From JANNMJ01 sp031397815 (GTDB lineage: Bacteria > Bacteroidota > Bacteroidia > Cytophagales > Hymenobacteraceae): 14,382 bases of DNA. The translations under genes were made by a program, and so were the position numbers. Under the pieces are notes generated by a model that worked only from the letters and a program-made list of their open reading frames with translations, did no database searches and had not been told where the DNA came from. Of the stretch, positions 1 to 6,120 are shown one piece after another. The DNA is taken from assembly GCA_031397815.1 (NCBI GenBank), contig JANNMJ010000048.1, forward strand, positions 1 through 14,382, read 5' to 3'. Numbering within the stretch: the stretch's first letter is position 1; every line of letters starts with the position of its first letter.

Positions 1-126
1 CACTTCGATCTGATCGTCCTTGTCGCCCGCCCGCGCAGCTTTCTGGGGGAGCTGTTCCACCACAGCGTAACCGCCGAGGTGCTGCTTCACAGCAGCTTGC
101 CGGTATTGGTCCTGCCAGCTAAATAA
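1..126 (+). CDS. Universal stress protein, C-terminal fragment (cut by window edge)
   Basis: The plus strand is open from base 1 and gives 41 residues before TAA at 124-126. The fragment contains ARPRSFLGELFHHSVTAE and ends in PVLVLPAK, which closely matches the C-termini of the three complete USPs in this window, above all the one at 9753-10583 (ARPRSFLGQLFHRSVTAQ). It is therefore the end of the second USP domain of a two-domain protein. The usual USP nucleotide motif GxxGx(9)G(S/T) is not present: the matching segment is ARPRSFLG...FHHSV, as in UspA-like proteins that do not bind ATP. It points towards the minus-strand genes to its right, so 127-780 is a convergent intergenic region. The start lies outside the window. 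Confidence 0.85.
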   Translation, partial: HFDLIVLVARPRSFLGELFHHSVTAEVLLHSSLPVLVLPAK

Positions 127-201
127 ATAAGCGCGAAGGAGCAAGCCTATTTGTTACCTTACCAAACGTCGTCTTTCAGACTAAATAAGCCGCAACTTGA
201 A

Positions 202-376
202 TTAAGCGGTTGACCGAAAATTTTCCCGCATTTGTCATTTCGGGGAACGAAGCAATCCTCGTAGGATGGGGGCGTTGGCTCAGCCGCGTTCCCGGTGCAA
301 CGAGGATTGCTTCGTCGTCGCAAAGCCTCCTCCTCGCAAGGACAAAATTCTCGATAATTTCTGGTCGGCCGCTTAA
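202..376. repeat. MITE-like inverted-repeat element, copy 1
   Basis: This 175-bp element begins TTAAGCGGTTGACC and ends GGTCGGCCGCTTAA, so its ends are imperfect terminal inverted repeats beginning with TTAA. Inside, AACGAAGCAATCCTCGT on the left is mirrored by ACGAGGATTGCTTCGTCG on the right, around a loop of about 35 bases, so the whole element can fold into one long stem-loop. It encodes no protein. The same element recurs at 569-744 and 5158-5332. The inner AACGAAGCAATC core resembles dispersed intergenic palindromes seen in many bacterial genomes (recollection, not a search). It is probably moved by an enzyme encoded elsewhere. Confidence 0.8.
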
Positions 377-410
377 AGCCCGATAGAAATGCCAACGCCT
401 CCGGTTTATT

Positions 411-570
411 TATCGCCGGTTCCACCCAAAGTATCGCCAGTTCCACCCAAAGTATCGCCGGTTCCACCCAAAGTATCAACGGTTCTACCCAAAGTATTGC
501 CGGTTCTACCCAAAGTATCAACGGTTTTACCCAAAATATCAACGGTTCTACCCAAAGTGTCAACAGTTTT
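411..570. repeat. 21-bp direct tandem repeat, about 7.6 copies
   Basis: The units start at 411, 432, 453, 474, 495, 516 and 537, with a partial unit from 558. The consensus is TATCRMCGGTTCYACCCAAA plus G. Units 1-3 carry GCC and TCC where units 4, 6 and 7 carry AAC and TCT or TTT; unit 5 is a hybrid (TTGCC...TCT), so the array has two sequence classes. Because 21 is a multiple of three, stop-free frames arise on both strands, giving artefactual heptapeptide repeats. Differences between units mostly change the amino acid in every frame, which argues against coding. The array lies exactly between two copies of the inverted-repeat element, and its last unit runs into the TTAA end of copy 2. Confidence 0.9.
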
Positions 571-744
571 AAGTGGTTGACTGCAAGTTTTTCCGCACTT
601 GTCCTTGCGAGGAACGAAGCAATCCTCGTAGGATGGGGGGCGTTGGTTCAGCCGCGTTCCCGGTGCAACGAGGATTGCTTCGTCGTTGCAGAGCCTCCTC
701 CTCGCAAGGACAAAATTCTCGATAACTTGTGGATGACCGCTTAA
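569..744. repeat. MITE-like inverted-repeat element, copy 2
   Basis: This 176-bp copy begins TTAAGTGGTTGACTG and ends GGATGACCGCTTAA. The core pair AACGAAGCAATCCTCGT and ACGAGGATTGCTTCGTCG is identical to copy 1, and the central loop is nearly identical (one extra G, GGCT changed to GGTT). The outer arms differ more, for example the left end reads AAGTGG rather than AAGCGG. The strong match to copy 1 in the centre suggests local duplication or gene conversion. It lies 36 bp from the stop codon of the minus-strand gene at 781-975. Confidence 0.8.
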
Positions 745-757
745 ATAACCCAAGTTG

Positions 758-771
758 CCCCGCTTGCGGGG
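758..771 (-). terminator. GC-rich hairpin downstream of the 64-aa gene
   Basis: CCCCGC-TT-GCGGGG is a perfect 6-bp stem on a minimal loop, about 10 bases past the stop codon of the minus-strand gene at 781-975. On the minus strand it is followed by CAACTTGGG, not a T-run, so it is not a classical intrinsic terminator. It could be a weak terminator or a stabiliser of the transcript 3' end. Position and stem strength are the only evidence. Confidence 0.35.
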
Positions 772-780
772 AGGCATAGG

Positions 781-975
781 CTAAGGTCGTACGCGCAAGG
801 CCTCAGCCGTTTGCCGAACCTGAGCATCTTCGGGCCATTCATCAAACGCCATCGACGCATCATTTTCTCGTGCGATGCCGAGGGTCGTCGAGCTCATAAA
901 CAGGGCGGCTTGGGCGGTGCTTAGCCCATCGTAGTGCGGCAGGCCGCGCTTCACCGATTCGGAGAGAGAATCCAT
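781..975 (-). CDS. Small conserved hypothetical protein (64 aa), BON-gene partner
   Basis: ATG at 973-975 opens a 64-residue frame ending at TAG 781-783. It starts 8 bp after the BON-protein stop codon, so the two are probably co-transcribed and translationally coupled; no clear Shine-Dalgarno is visible, which is normal in Bacteroidota. The product is soluble, mixed helical and acidic near the C-terminus, with no cysteine and no signal peptide. I do not recognise the family. The best evidence that it is real is a decayed relative at 11510-11634: GIARENDASMAFD here matches RLAREADAMMALD there, and VRQTAEALR matches VIREAGELAR. Both copies belong to stress-gene clusters. The function is unknown; a small accessory or antitoxin-like protein is possible, with nothing specific to support either. 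Confidence 0.6.
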   Translation of the reverse strand: MDSLSESVKRGLPHYDGLSTAQAALFMSSTTLGIARENDASMAFDEWPEDAQVRQTAEALRVRP

Positions 976-983
976 TATGCTGG

Positions 984-2456
984 TTAAAGGCCCGAACCCA
1001 ATCTGCGGGATGCAGTGGGCAGGTGCAGATGATTATTGACTTCGCGTGCGCCAACCTCGTATGCCACACTCACTGCCTGATTGCGGTCTTGCGCCGTATC
1101 GACCGTACCTGCCAACGTCACGCGACCGCTTTCTACAGTCACATGAATGTCTTGGTCATAAAGCGCCGCCGACCAGAGGTAGTGGGTGCGGATCCGATCG
1201 GCAAGCGCAAAATCAGGCATGGAGTGTAGCCCCGGATATAGGGCCGCCGAATTCCGGAACAGCAGATGAGACCCGTCGAACTGGGTATGGCTGCGCACTC
1301 CAATCCAGTTGCCAACCGCTACCACCCCGTTGACGCCAGCGGCCACTTCACCAGCTTGCTCCTGCTCGAAATGATTGTTGGCCTGTCCGTAGAGATTGGC
1401 TTTACCATTAACCACCTTCACCGTGAAATAAAAGTCAGATACGTACGGATCGCGGGCCAGCGCGTACTCAATCGTTCGGCAGAGGTCAGGGTCGGTAATC
1501 GAACGCTTCGTACGCACTTTTAGCAGATTCTGCACATCCCAGACGCCCACTACGTGGCGCGCGTCCCGTTCCGCGTCTTGCTTGGCACGCAGATTACTGA
1601 CATTCCCCGTCAGGGTGACAATTCCGCTTTTTACCACTACCACCGTCTGGTAGGACAGTACGCGCGGATCGAAGCGAAAAGTGGCCAGCACGGCTTCCGT
1701 GATCGCTTTATCCGTCCGAAAGACATATTTATCGCGCTTCAGCTGAGTGCTCATGGCCCAATAGGCAATATGCAGCTCGTCGGCATTAACGCTGGTGGCG
1801 CCAGCTTGGTAAGCAATGGATACCACGTGCGTCTTCTCGGCCGCCGTGCCGACGGTGCCCGATAAATACACCATGCGGTGGCGAGTAAATATTTTCACTA
1901 GCGAGCTGTACACGCGAATATCCCAGTCGAGAAGCTCCTGAATCTGATTGCTGATCTCCGCGTCGGAATTCTGAAACTCGCCCCACTGAATGGTTAGGCC
2001 ATCGGCTTTAATAACCCGTACGCCGCGCACTCCGCGTAAGACGCGCAGCGCCAGCTGTTTCTCTGCCCACGAATGAACAATGCCCGTTGCCGAGACTACG
2101 CCATCCGTGACAGCGCACCCAATGTGGTAGTCCATTGTCGCGGGGTCGTCGATGAGGGCGTGCGTTATGCGGTTGTGCAGCTCCTCATCAGGGACATCAA
2201 GGGTATTCACGATCAGCTCGTTGATGACCCCGCGTACCCCGCGCATCGCGAGCACAATTTCTTGGGCGCGGTCCCACGAGAGCAGATTGTCGGTCACGCC
2301 GGTCAGCTTGACGATACCGTTGTAGGTCTCAACATCAATCAGGTGCGAAGACAGCCCTTTTTTGGTGACGAAAAACAGCTCAATGGCTGCGGTAATGTCG
2401 GCGTCGGCGATGTATTCGGTCGCAACGACTGGGGGTAAAAGATCGGGGGGCTGCAT
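984..2456 (-). CDS. Protein with six tandem BON domains (OsmY-like repeats)
   Basis: I count six BON units over about 490 residues, each a helix followed by a beta-strand pair with the signature G-V-(V/A)-x-L-x-G and a later G(V/A)xxV. With numbering from the ATG at 2456 they cover about 17-84, 90-157, 164-232, 246-315, 320-389 and 415-480. BON domains are known from OsmY and secretins and are thought to bind phospholipid or envelope partners. OsmY has two; six is unusual. No N-terminal signal peptide or lipobox is visible, so the protein may be cytoplasmic or peripheral to the membrane. A GTG start at 2495 would add 13 residues; the ATG is preferred because the extension looks unstructured. 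A conserved regulatory element lies about 200 bp upstream at 2662-2701, and the 64-aa gene follows directly. Confidence 0.9.
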   Translation of the reverse strand: MQPPDLLPPVVATEYIADADITAAIELFFVTKKGLSSHLIDVETYNGIVKLTGVTDNLLSWDRAQEIVLAMRGVRGVINELIVNTLDVPDEELHNRITHALIDDPATMDYHIGCAVTDGVVSATGIVHSWAEKQLALRVLRGVRGVRVIKADGLTIQWGEFQNSDAEISNQIQELLDWDIRVYSSLVKIFTRHRMVYLSGTVGTAAEKTHVVSIAYQAGATSVNADELHIAYWAMSTQLKRDKYVFRTDKAITEAVLATFRFDPRVLSYQTVVVVKSGIVTLTGNVSNLRAKQDAERDARHVVGVWDVQNLLKVRTKRSITDPDLCRTIEYALARDPYVSDFYFTVKVVNGKANLYGQANNHFEQEQAGEVAAGVNGVVAVGNWIGVRSHTQFDGSHLLFRNSAALYPGLHSMPDFALADRIRTHYLWSAALYDQDIHVTVESGRVTLAGTVDTAQDRNQAVSVAYEVGAREVNNHLHLPTASRRLGSGL

Positions 2457-2661
2457 GGGGAAAAGATGAAATGTGCGAAGGGAATCGGTAGGCACTTAAA
2501 GCGTATCAGTTCGGCACAGTAAGGATATTTTATGAGAAATAGAAAAACCGCTGCCAAGCTGCTCAATAGAGCTGCCGTGAATCGGTAGGTTACGAGCGCT
2601 TTCGGCCGCCGATTTTTAGAAATATTAATGTTGCAAACTTCCGCGTCACGTTCCCCCCGCG

Positions 2662-2701
2662 CTATGACGATTTTGGCCTTGCTGATTGACTTTTGTCAAC
2701 C
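2662..2701 (-). promoter_or_regulatory. Shared regulatory element, site 1 (Crp/Fnr-like dyad plus CATAG box)
   Basis: On the plus strand this reads CTATGACGAT, then 20 bases, then TTTGTCAACC. The perfect inverted repeat TTGAC-TTTT-GTCAA is at 2686-2699. Sites 2 (11821) and 3 (13982) have CTATG and TTTGTCA at exactly the same 30-base offset. Read on the minus strand, the direction of the BON gene, the dyad comes first and CATAGC follows about 28 bases from its centre, as an activator site and a -10-like box would. Family-level knowledge: Fnr-type sites are TTGAT-N4-ATCAA; here GAC/GTC replaces GAT/ATC. The regulator is not in the window. Confidence 0.5.
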
Positions 2702-2710
2702 AGCAAGGCC
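2675..2710. repeat. Extended palindrome around site 1
   Basis: GGCCTTGCTG at 2675-2684 is the exact reverse complement of CAGCAAGGCC at 2701-2710. Between them lies the second perfect dyad TTGAC-TTTT-GTCAA, so the two nest into a 36-bp palindrome with one mismatched pair and a 4-base loop. No T-run follows on either strand, so an intrinsic terminator is unlikely. Confidence 0.75.
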
Positions 2711-2803
2711 ACGCGTGCTAGGTCTTTGGGAGAGGTTTTGAGCTAGCGTATTGCGCTGCTAAGCCACACGTCAGCTTCAGTGCTGCCAGCGGATTCTACT
2801 GTC

Positions 2804-2832
2804 AAAAAAACACTGATGAGGCAGATTTTTTT
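2804..2832 (-). terminator. Candidate terminator of the T9SS-protein gene
   Basis: A7 at 2804-2810 and T7 at 2826-2832 flank a short CTG/CAG stem. On the minus strand the stem with its T-run lies about 35 bases past the stop codon at 2867. Because both A- and T-tracts are present it could work in both directions. The GC part of the stem is only 3 bp, which limits confidence. A second short stem, AGTCAT/ATGACT, overlaps the stop codon at 2847-2867. Confidence 0.4.
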
Positions 2833-2866
2833 AGGGAAACCAAACCAGTCATTCGGTTGAGATGAC

Positions 2867-4966
2867 TTATTGGACGATCATCCGGCGACTCTGTTTGGCC
2901 CCCGTCGGCAGGATAACCTGCAGGTTGTACACGCCTTGGGGCAAGGTCATCGACACGGTGGCCCGCACCCCACCAAGCACGGCGGGAAGGGTGGCGCTCC
3001 AGACCGGCTGGCCGATGAGGTTGTAAATGACGGCCGATACTTTTTTGCCCGCTTCTACGCCCGCCACGTTGATGGTCAGCAGCTCGCGAGGGTTCGCTGG
3101 ATTCGGATACACCTCAATGGCACCGGCGGTCAGCGATTCGGTCAGCCCTGTTACGTCGGCCGCCCGGAAGCGCAGGGAGAAGCGGCTACTATCGGCATTC
3201 TGGCCAACGGTGCTGAACGGGTACACAGGATTCATTCCCAGATTCTGTATCTGGTTGGTCAGCGCATCCTGAAGCAGCACTTGGAAACCGGCGGGGAAAT
3301 GGAGGATTTCGCGCGCATCGAGCGTGTAGACACCCGCCGACGTGACGTTGACCACCAGCGGCACGGTGTAGTCGGTCTGCGCCGTCAAAGCCGGCAGGCC
3401 GTTAATCGAGACCTTTTCGCCCCCCACCGGTACCGACAGCCCAATTGCGTTGCCCCCATTGAGGTACAAGGCGTCGAAGTTCGAGTCAAAGCCCGTTGTG
3501 CCGCCATTTTCGAAATAAATCACCGCCTCATCGTGCAGACCTGCGGCATTGTCGAGCATCAAGCGCGTCAAAGGCCGAGGTGTTGCGGCCGACGCTCCCC
3601 GGAAGAATGGAGCGGTCGGATCGTCGCGAAATTCGATTATACGGCACGAGTTATCGAAGCTGATGCTGCCACTCACGCCTGCTGCCGTCACGTGCGTGAA
3701 GACCGCTTGATTGGCCGCGATGAACTCGTTGCCCGACGGGCCGGTGCTGACGCCATTAACGTAGGCGTCGTATATGCCAGCGGTGGAGCCCGTCGAGCGG
3801 TATTTGTAGATCGAGTTATCCATCCCCACCAAGCTCACCAGCGTCCAGTCCATCTTGGAAGGGTAGGGGTTGCCGAACAGATGCCAACCCGACTCGTTGC
3901 GCGCTCTCCGGGTCAAGGGGCCGGTCGTGTAAGGCCCGTTATTCGGAGACCCCACGAAATCCACCGTCTGCGCAGCCGAGATGCGAATAGAATACCCCGA
4001 CAACACGTTCAGCGGCGTTTCGAGCAGGTTAGGCGATTGGTACCCCTGCGTGAACACTTGGTCGTATGTGCCACTACCACCGGTGCCCACCTGCGCCTCA
4101 TCGTAGAAAAAAACGTTGGGGTAAGGCGTCACCTGACCCGCGATAAAGCGCCGGTTGTAGGGCACTGTGTTGTAGCGGGCGTTGACCACCGCGGCAAACC
4201 CAGCAGTACTGAAATCGCTCACGGTATTGCCGTGAACCGACGAGGAGAAATGGCGGTAACCCACGCCAGCGTTATAGCGCGGATTGATCCACCGTTGCGC
4301 TGTTACGTTGCCAATAATATTGCCTGTCAGATTCTGGTTGAAGATGAGCGCCGAGGCCGCCGTTACGTTCGTGATATCCGGTGTGCGCGAGATCAGCGTC
4401 AGCTTGAAACCGGCGGTGATCAGACTACCGTTGCGTAAATGCAGGCGCTCGCGCACTCCGAGTGGTCGCGAGAGTGTAACCCCCAGCGCGTTGTTGATTA
4501 CCAGCTCACTCAGTTCATCGGGGAAGCCAAGGCCCGTAATTTGGGGCACGGTAGCACTACTGAAAGTAATGCGCGCCTTGATGCCGAAATCCTTCGTGAC
4601 CGTTCGGATAGGACCAGCCGTAGTGCCATCGACTCCGCCCGCAGATTCAATGTTCAGGCGCGCATCGGCCAGCATCCGAAAGGTATTTCCGTCGATATGC
4701 GCAACGCCCGGAATGGCCACGGTACCGGCACTATCGACTTGGAAAGTACCGGTTACCGTCACTTCACCGCCGACGGTTGCGTTGACGCCCGGCCGAATCT
4801 CGATATTGTGGTACGTGCCCGTTGGAATCGTCATGTCGATGGCGATGATTAGATCAGGCTGCGCAAACGCCGACGCACTGACGAGCAGTAGTCCGCTGAG
4901 CGCCGCTGGCATCACGAGCTGCCGCGCCCAGAGGCGAATGCAGGAAGGGGTAGGAGTGTATTTCAT
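2867..4966 (-). CDS. Secreted protein with T9SS type A C-terminal sorting domain
   Basis: The protein has 699 residues from the ATG at 4966. That start is chosen because it begins a signal peptide of about 36 residues: MKYTPTPSC, basic R/R, a hydrophobic stretch ending LLLVSASAFAQ. The upstream in-frame extension to 5116 has no secretion features. Residues 616-699 are a type IX sorting domain: it opens with IEVYPNPANP, has the usual VIYNLIGQ strand, and ends with the GVYNLQV-like strand and short tail RRMIVQ. Family knowledge: such domains direct export through the outer membrane and surface attachment or release. The rest is rich in V, T, G, N and short beta strands, with early repeats of the type GGEVTVTGTF that suggest a beta-helix adhesin; I see no catalytic motif. 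A -7 box lies upstream at 5051-5058. It faces away from repeat copy 3. Confidence 0.9.
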   Translation of the reverse strand: MKYTPTPSCIRLWARQLVMPAALSGLLLVSASAFAQPDLIIAIDMTIPTGTYHNIEIRPGVNATVGGEVTVTGTFQVDSAGTVAIPGVAHIDGNTFRMLADARLNIESAGGVDGTTAGPIRTVTKDFGIKARITFSSATVPQITGLGFPDELSELVINNALGVTLSRPLGVRERLHLRNGSLITAGFKLTLISRTPDITNVTAASALIFNQNLTGNIIGNVTAQRWINPRYNAGVGYRHFSSSVHGNTVSDFSTAGFAAVVNARYNTVPYNRRFIAGQVTPYPNVFFYDEAQVGTGGSGTYDQVFTQGYQSPNLLETPLNVLSGYSIRISAAQTVDFVGSPNNGPYTTGPLTRRARNESGWHLFGNPYPSKMDWTLVSLVGMDNSIYKYRSTGSTAGIYDAYVNGVSTGPSGNEFIAANQAVFTHVTAAGVSGSISFDNSCRIIEFRDDPTAPFFRGASAATPRPLTRLMLDNAAGLHDEAVIYFENGGTTGFDSNFDALYLNGGNAIGLSVPVGGEKVSINGLPALTAQTDYTVPLVVNVTSAGVYTLDAREILHFPAGFQVLLQDALTNQIQNLGMNPVYPFSTVGQNADSSRFSLRFRAADVTGLTESLTAGAIEVYPNPANPRELLTINVAGVEAGKKVSAVIYNLIGQPVWSATLPAVLGGVRATVSMTLPQGVYNLQVILPTGAKQSRRMIVQ

Positions 4967-5050
4967 GGCCGATTCGGAAAAAGCCAACGTGGAAGGAAGG
5001 GGAAGTCCTGAAATCTGCTGATTATGCGCAGATATTCCGGAGAACCGATG

Positions 5051-5058
5051 CAAAACTA
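5051..5058 (-). promoter_or_regulatory. Bacteroidota-type -7 box upstream of the T9SS-protein gene
   Basis: The minus strand reads TAGTTTTG, an exact match to the TAnnTTTG -7 consensus known for the Bacteroidota primary sigma factor. It would start transcription near 5045, giving a leader of roughly 80 bases before the ATG at 4966. No convincing TTG was found at the -33 distance; the nearest TTTG is too close. This supports the choice of the inner ATG, since the longer frame would start upstream of the transcript. Confidence 0.4.
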
Positions 5059-5157
5059 TCGGGTGCCCAAACGCCTTCCTCTGACGATCCTCAAGCGTCT
5101 GCTTGATAGATGTCATCCCTCATCTGATGAACCAGCGTGGCCCTTGCCACTCGTTAC

Positions 5158-5332
5158 TTAAGCGGTTAACCGAAAATTATTCCGCATTTGTTATTGCGAG
5201 GAACGAAGCAATCCTCGTTTGCTGAACGTGTTTGCTCAGCCGCGTTGCCTAGCCAACGAGGATTGCTTCGTCGTCGCAAAGCCTCCTCCTCGCAATGACA
5301 AAATCCTCGATAACTTCTGGCTGACCGCTTAA
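5158..5332. repeat. MITE-like inverted-repeat element, copy 3
   Basis: This 175-bp copy begins TTAAGCGGTTAACC and ends GGCTGACCGCTTAA. The outer arms match copy 1 closely, and the core again pairs AACGAAGCAATCCTCGT with ACGAGGATTGCTTCGTCG. The loop differs from copies 1 and 2 (TTGCTGAACGTGTTTGCTCAG against TAGGATGGGG...GGCTCAG), although CAGCCGCGTT is kept. It lies upstream of the T9SS-protein gene at the border of a decayed region. Confidence 0.8.
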
Positions 5333-5608
5333 CCTCCTCGCGACCATCGATTCGCCCGACCTTCCCTGTTCGTTTGGGTGAATTAATGCGCGTATACTAA
5401 ATCATGCGAACGGCGCTGCTTGCCGGAGTTAAGTGCCAGAGTAGTGCGCGGCGTAAGCTCAATCAATTAATCTTGCTTGAACTCACTCAACGTCCGGGTG
5501 AGTGATTCAGGTGCCGCACTAACCCCGATACCACCTCACGGCCATCGGCTACTGCACCCCAACCCAATTCGAGCAACAACACGCAACCCCTAACCAACCT
5601 TCAACCAA
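5333..5608. other. Gene-free stretch beside the MBL-fold remnant
   Basis: No open frame of credible length or composition is seen on either strand, and stops are frequent in all frames. The only structure I see is an inverted repeat TCACTCA/TGAGTGA at 5483-5489 and 5499-5505. It is probably what remains of the downstream part of the MBL gene and its surroundings. Confidence 0.5.
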
Positions 5609-5857
5609 CTGTCCGTTTTTGCCCGACCACCTCAAGCCGCTGTGGTCTATGTGCGCGTGAGTGAGGATGACGATGCGTACGTCAGCGGGAGTGAGCGGCA
5701 GCGCCTCGCGGTTGCACAAACGCAGCTCCTTGAGCCCTTGGAACAGGCCGCAATCGATCAGTATCAGCTCCTAATTGGTTGACTCAGTGAGCGTAAGCAG
5801 GTATTTGGAACCCGTGACGCAGTGCGCCGCACCAAGGAATTGCAGGCTGACATTCAT
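5609..5857 (-). pseudogene. MBL-fold RNA exonuclease (YSH1/CPSF-like, COG1236 type), N-terminal remnant
   Basis: From ATG 5857 the frame reads MNVSLQFLGAAHCVTGSKYL, meets TAG at 5771-5773 (codon 29), then continues in the same frame through ELILIDCGLFQGLKEL, ADVRIVILTHAHIDHSG and a degraded ...KNG. This is the N-terminal part of the metallo-beta-lactamase exonuclease family with a beta-CASP domain; the metal-binding HxHxDH (HAHIDH, residues 67-72) is intact. Intact members have roughly 450 residues. Homology stops after about codon 82, and the frame ends at TAG 5549-5551. There is no sign of the beta-CASP or later motifs. So it is broken by one nonsense codon and by loss of most of the gene. 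The family match rests on recognisable motifs rather than a search. Confidence 0.85.
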
Positions 5858-5901
5858 GTTGGTAAGCGGAGAAAAAGGGTAGCGATACCCTACCACAACA
5901 T

Positions 5902-5926
5902 TAGGCCCGCCACCTACGCGGGCCTA
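5902..5926. repeat. Perfect hairpin upstream of the MBL remnant
   Basis: TAGGCCCGC and GCGGGCCTA form a perfect 9-bp stem around CACCTAC. An A-rich run (AAAAAATAAA) lies at 5931-5940. On the minus strand the T-run comes before the stem rather than after it, so it does not meet the pattern of an intrinsic terminator in either direction. Confidence 0.6.
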
Positions 5927-5957
5927 TGACAAAAAATAAAGTCGGGGCTAGCCTTCG

Positions 5958-6080
5958 TCATCGGCCCAGCGGCTCGGCTGCCTGCACCAGCTTGTCGGCG
6001 TATTGCGCGGTAGGGCGGCCGTCGGCGTAAAAGCTCGCGAAAGCAATGAGGCTGAGTTCCAGGATCGGGAGCGAAGGAGA
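5958..6080 (-). pseudogene. Coding-like tail of an unidentified protein
   Basis: A minus-strand frame ending at TGA 5958-5960 reads ILELSLIAFASFYADGRPT, then AQYADKLVQAAEPLGR. Codon choice (mostly G or C at third positions) and composition look like real protein, unlike the frames nearby. No start codon precedes it; the frame continues into the 3' end of the USP at 6121-6969. It is probably the C-terminal remnant of a gene lost between the USP and the MBL fragment. I do not recognise the family. Confidence 0.3.
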
Positions 6081-6120
6081 TAAAGGCGACTGGAGGAGAT
6101 AAAAACTGAGCGCCGCGCAG

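Larger units (their letters stand above)
2496..2866. other. Intergenic region between the BON gene and the T9SS-protein gene
   Basis: No credible gene is present in these 371 bases. From right to left the region holds a terminator-like stem (2804-2832), an AT/GC-mixed stretch with no recognisable content, the nested dyad and shared regulatory element (2662-2710), and a roughly 200-base untranslated leader for the BON gene. The leader has an imperfect stem at about 2560-2577 (GCTGCTC, AATA, GAGCTGC). Confidence 0.7.

Noticed and set aside
411..570. CRISPR array
   Set aside because: The units are direct and contiguous, 21 bp long, with no unique spacers and no cas genes nearby.
389..580. Proline/valine heptapeptide-repeat protein on the plus strand, and the overlapping minus-strand repeat frames (159-563, 406-777)
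   Set aside because: A 21-bp period without stops yields open frames on both strands automatically. Differences between units change amino acids in every frame, and the minus-strand frames run into the inverted-repeat elements.
2870..4438. 522-aa open frame on the plus strand
   Set aside because: It is fully antisense to the T9SS-protein gene, is rich in R, H and G as expected for a shadow of a GC-rich gene, and shows no domain.
5902..5926. Intrinsic terminator
   Set aside because: The stem is perfect, but the T-run is on the wrong side for the minus strand and absent for the plus strand.
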